Below are positions 5,616 through 7,350 of a stretch of 7,350 nucleotides of DNA, in pieces. Source of the stretch: an uncultured Collinsella sp. (GTDB lineage Bacteria > Actinomycetota > Coriobacteriia > Coriobacteriales > Coriobacteriaceae); the NCBI GenBank assembly GCA_902494715.1, contig CABUUJ010000074.1, forward strand, positions 1 to 7,350, written 5' to 3'. The translations under genes and the position numbers were made by a program. Position 1 is the stretch's first letter. Each line of letters opens with the position of its first letter. Under the pieces are notes generated by a model. The model searched no databases. It was not told the origin of the DNA and saw only the letters and a list, made by a program, of their open reading frames with translations.

Positions 5616-7223
5616 CTATCCGCACACGCCGCATTTTGCACAGGCTGAAAGTGCGGCCGGAGCCTGCGCGATGCCGCCCTTTGCCGTCTCGCGCAGCGTG
5701 GCCGGCAACGCGTGGCCCACCGATAGCATGACATGTGCCATCTGGTCAAACGGCACCAAGCTTTTAATGCCTGCGAGGGCGAGTTGTGCCGAACTAAAGG
5801 CCGCTGCCACGCCGATGGCGTTGCGGTTTTGGCAGGGCACCTCCACGAGGCCACCGACGGGGTCACAAACGAGGCCCAGCAGGTTACTCAGCGCGATGGA
5901 ACTGGCGTCGAGCGCCTGCTCTGGCGTGCCGCCGAGCATCTGCACCAGCGCGGCGGCTGCCATGGCGGCGGCGCTTCCCACTTCGGCCTGGCAGCCGCCC
6001 TCGGCACCGGCGACGCAGGCGCTCGTGGTGAGGTTGAGGCCGATGGCGGCTGCGCAGTAGAGCGCGTCCATGACCTGCTCGTCGTCGAGCTGAAGGTGAT
6101 CGGCGAGCGCCAGCACGCAGCCGGGCACGACACCCGCGGAGCCTGCCGTGGGGGCGGCGACGATCACGCCCATGGTAGCGGAGCGCTCGAGCACGGCCAT
6201 CGCGCGGGCCACGGCATCGGTCTGAACGGGGCCCATCAGGCTTGCACTCAAATCGTTGCGGCTGGTGGCATCGACGAGTTTGGCCTCGCCGCCGATAAGC
6301 CCGCCGAGCGAGCGCTGCGGATTGACGATGGGGGTCGTGGTCTCCTCGCGCATGACGTCGAGTACGCGGCGCATGGCGGCGACGGCGTGCGCCTCACCGG
6401 TCAGACGCGCCTCGCGCACGGCCATAACGGCGCCGATATTCAGGCCGAGCTCGGCACACGCATCGAGCAGCTGCTCGCCGTCGTCGAAGATCTCCTTGGC
6501 CGAGACGCCGGGGGAGAGCGACGAGGCAGAACCGGGGAGCTCGATAAAGGTCGCGTAATCGACATTGTCGAGCTTGCGTAGCATCGGGATAACGGTGTCG
6601 TCGGGCGCGCCGTCGGTCTCAAAGACGGAGTAGGCCTGGCCGCCCACTTCGGTGCGGTAGGTGCGGCAGAATGCGATGTTCACGTGTGCGTAGGCGAGCA
6701 GGTTCGTGAGCGCGGCGAGCACGCCGGGGACGTCGTAGTGCGCCACGAAGAGTGTGGAGTACATGCCCGAGATGTCGACGCCGACGCCGTTAATGCGGCT
6801 GATGCGCATCTTGCCGCCGCCCAGGCTCTCACCGCGGACCTGTGCCGTGGCGCCCGTGTCGTCGACCATGTCGATGTCGACGGTGTTGGGGTGGATGGAG
6901 GCGTCGTCGCCCTTGATGTCAAAGTGATATTCGAGGCCCTGCTCGCGTGCGAGGTCGAAGGCCTGCTTGATGTTCTCGTCATCGGTGTCGAGGCCCAGGA
7001 TGCCCGCGACGAGCGCACGGTCGGTGCCGTGGCCGCGGTAGGTGTGGGCGAAGGAGTTCCACAGGCCAAAGGTGGCTTTGGTGATGCGGCCTTCCAGCAG
7101 GCTGGCGGCAACTTGGGCGCAGCGTAGGGCGCCGGCGGTGTGCGATGAGCTGGGGCCGACCATGACGGGGCCCAAGATCTCGAATGCCGAGGTCGTAGCT
7201 AGTGTTTGCGGCTTGCCTGCCAT
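5616..7223 (-). CDS. sdaA: L-serine dehydratase (L-serine ammonia-lyase), iron-sulfur-dependent, single-chain beta-ACT-alpha form
   Basis: This 535-residue cytoplasmic enzyme deaminates L-serine to pyruvate and ammonia with a [4Fe-4S] cluster, not PLP. The N-terminal beta domain has the hallmark GPSSSHTAG (23-31). An ACT-like domain (about 155-229, HYDVPGVLAALTNLLAYAHV) follows. The alpha domain (from about 241) has APTAGSAGV (357-365) and the three expected cluster ligands: Cys411 in GCQAEVG, Cys453 in VCDPVGG and Cys464 in VPCQNRNA. The E. coli-type single chain is about 455 residues and lacks ACT, so this one is longer. The tail ends in ACAKCGVCG, with Cys528, 531 and 534. The start at 7223 is chosen because AAGGAG lies 5 bases upstream; the in-frame ATG at 7265 has none. 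The extreme N-terminus and C-terminal tail are GC-rich but in normal frame. No neighbour in the window belongs to serine metabolism. Confidence 0.94.
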   Translation of the reverse strand: MAGKPQTLATTSAFEILGPVMVGPSSSHTAGALRCAQVAASLLEGRITKATFGLWNSFAHTYRGHGTDRALVAGILGLDTDDENIKQAFDLAREQGLEYHFDIKGDDASIHPNTVDIDMVDDTGATAQVRGESLGGGKMRISRINGVGVDISGMYSTLFVAHYDVPGVLAALTNLLAYAHVNIAFCRTYRTEVGGQAYSVFETDGAPDDTVIPMLRKLDNVDYATFIELPGSASSLSPGVSAKEIFDDGEQLLDACAELGLNIGAVMAVREARLTGEAHAVAAMRRVLDVMREETTTPIVNPQRSLGGLIGGEAKLVDATSRNDLSASLMGPVQTDAVARAMAVLERSATMGVIVAAPTAGSAGVVPGCVLALADHLQLDDEQVMDALYCAAAIGLNLTTSACVAGAEGGCQAEVGSAAAMAAAALVQMLGGTPEQALDASSIALSNLLGLVCDPVGGLVEVPCQNRNAIGVAAAFSSAQLALAGIKSLVPFDQMAHVMLSVGHALPATLRETAKGGIAQAPAALSACAKCGVCG

Positions 7224-7228
7224 GGGTG

Positions 7229-7234
7229 CTCCTT
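7229..7234 (-). promoter_or_regulatory. Ribosome binding site of the serine dehydratase gene
   Basis: AAGGAG on the minus strand, 5 bases before the ATG at 7223. It rules out the in-frame upstream ATG at 7265, which would add an unlikely Arg-rich 14-residue leader. I see no convincing -10/-35 pair between here and the window edge. Confidence 0.8.
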
Positions 7235-7263
7235 TTCTATCCCGTCGTCCCGAGGGGCGGGGC

Positions 7264-7350
7264 ATAAGGTCGCCTGCTCGGACAGTCCTGCTCGCACGGA
7301 GAGCACATTAAGTGCTCTCCGGCTCGTGCGGAACTCGCGATCGACCTTAT
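7264..7350. repeat. Nested inverted repeat (possible palindromic extragenic element, MITE-like element or structured leader)
   Basis: The outer arms ATAAGGTCG (7264-7272) and CGACCTTAT (7342-7350) are perfect complements. Inside them is a perfect hairpin, GGAGAGCAC (7298-7306), loop ATTAA, GTGCTCTCC (7312-7320). It is extended by CGCAC (7293-7297) paired with GTGCG (7326-7330) across a 5-base bulge. The left flank also has a direct repeat, CCTGCTCG at 7273-7280 and 7287-7294, with GGACAGTCC between and overlapping them. There is no gene here. The right arm ends at the window edge, so the true extent is unknown. It lies upstream of the serine dehydratase gene. Confidence 0.65.

Noticed and set aside
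5733..6581. A plus-strand open frame (282 codons) opposite the serine dehydratase gene
   Set aside because: It is rich in Gly, His, Ala and Arg without any motif, and lies antisense to a clearly conserved enzyme.
7224..7265. A 14-codon N-terminal extension of the serine dehydratase
   Set aside because: The leader would be Arg/Pro-rich and has no ribosome site; the ATG at 7223 has AAGGAG 5 bases upstream.
7224..7350. A tRNA or small protein gene in the right-hand intergenic stretch
   Set aside because: The pairing is nested hairpins, not a cloverleaf, with no CCA end or TTC-type arm, and short frames there have no ribosome site.

Overview
The window is GC-rich, and nearly all of its coding capacity lies on the minus strand. 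The gene content is a single-chain iron-sulfur L-serine dehydratase, a membrane-anchored L,D-transpeptidase with a long Gln-rich cytoplasmic tail, and a three-gene MacAB/YknXYZ-like ABC exporter. With strong AAGGAG ribosome sites and an IS3-type transposase end, this suggests a Gram-positive, anaerobic actinobacterium. A gut Coriobacteriia member such as Collinsella is my best guess, made from general resemblance and not from any search.

Layout, left to right. Positions 1-118 hold the end of an IS3-family insertion sequence on the plus strand: the last 28 codons of the transposase (stop at 87-89) and a probable right terminal repeat. From 177 to 3597, on the minus strand, is a tightly coupled exporter operon. 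In transcription order it runs: membrane-fusion/adaptor protein (2161-3597), ATPase (1388-2161), FtsX-type permease (177-1391). The junctions share 1 and 4 bases, so the three are almost certainly co-translated. Positions 3598-3729 are non-coding and hold a 12-bp perfect hairpin inside a second outer stem. Positions 3730-5466 encode an L,D-transpeptidase of the PG_binding_4/YkuD type. Positions 5467-5615 are non-coding; they hold a consensus -10 box for the transpeptidase and an intrinsic terminator for the next gene upstream. Positions 5616-7223 encode a fused beta-ACT-alpha L-serine dehydratase. The right edge, 7224-7350, has no gene but contains a nested inverted repeat whose 9-bp outer arms end exactly at the window edge.

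How the parts work together. The exporter operon is self-contained: the ATPase powers the MacB-like permease, and the adaptor sits on the outer face of the membrane. The substrate cannot be read from the sequence; antimicrobial peptides or small toxic molecules are the usual cargo. The transpeptidase would make 3-3 peptidoglycan cross-links or attach proteins to the wall. The serine dehydratase turns serine into pyruvate and ammonia and has no evident link to its neighbours.

I did not find a clearly new biological system. The best leads are the nested palindromic element at 7264-7350, the cysteine-rich tail and internal ACT domain of the serine dehydratase, and the two-stem structure between the transpeptidase and the exporter operon.
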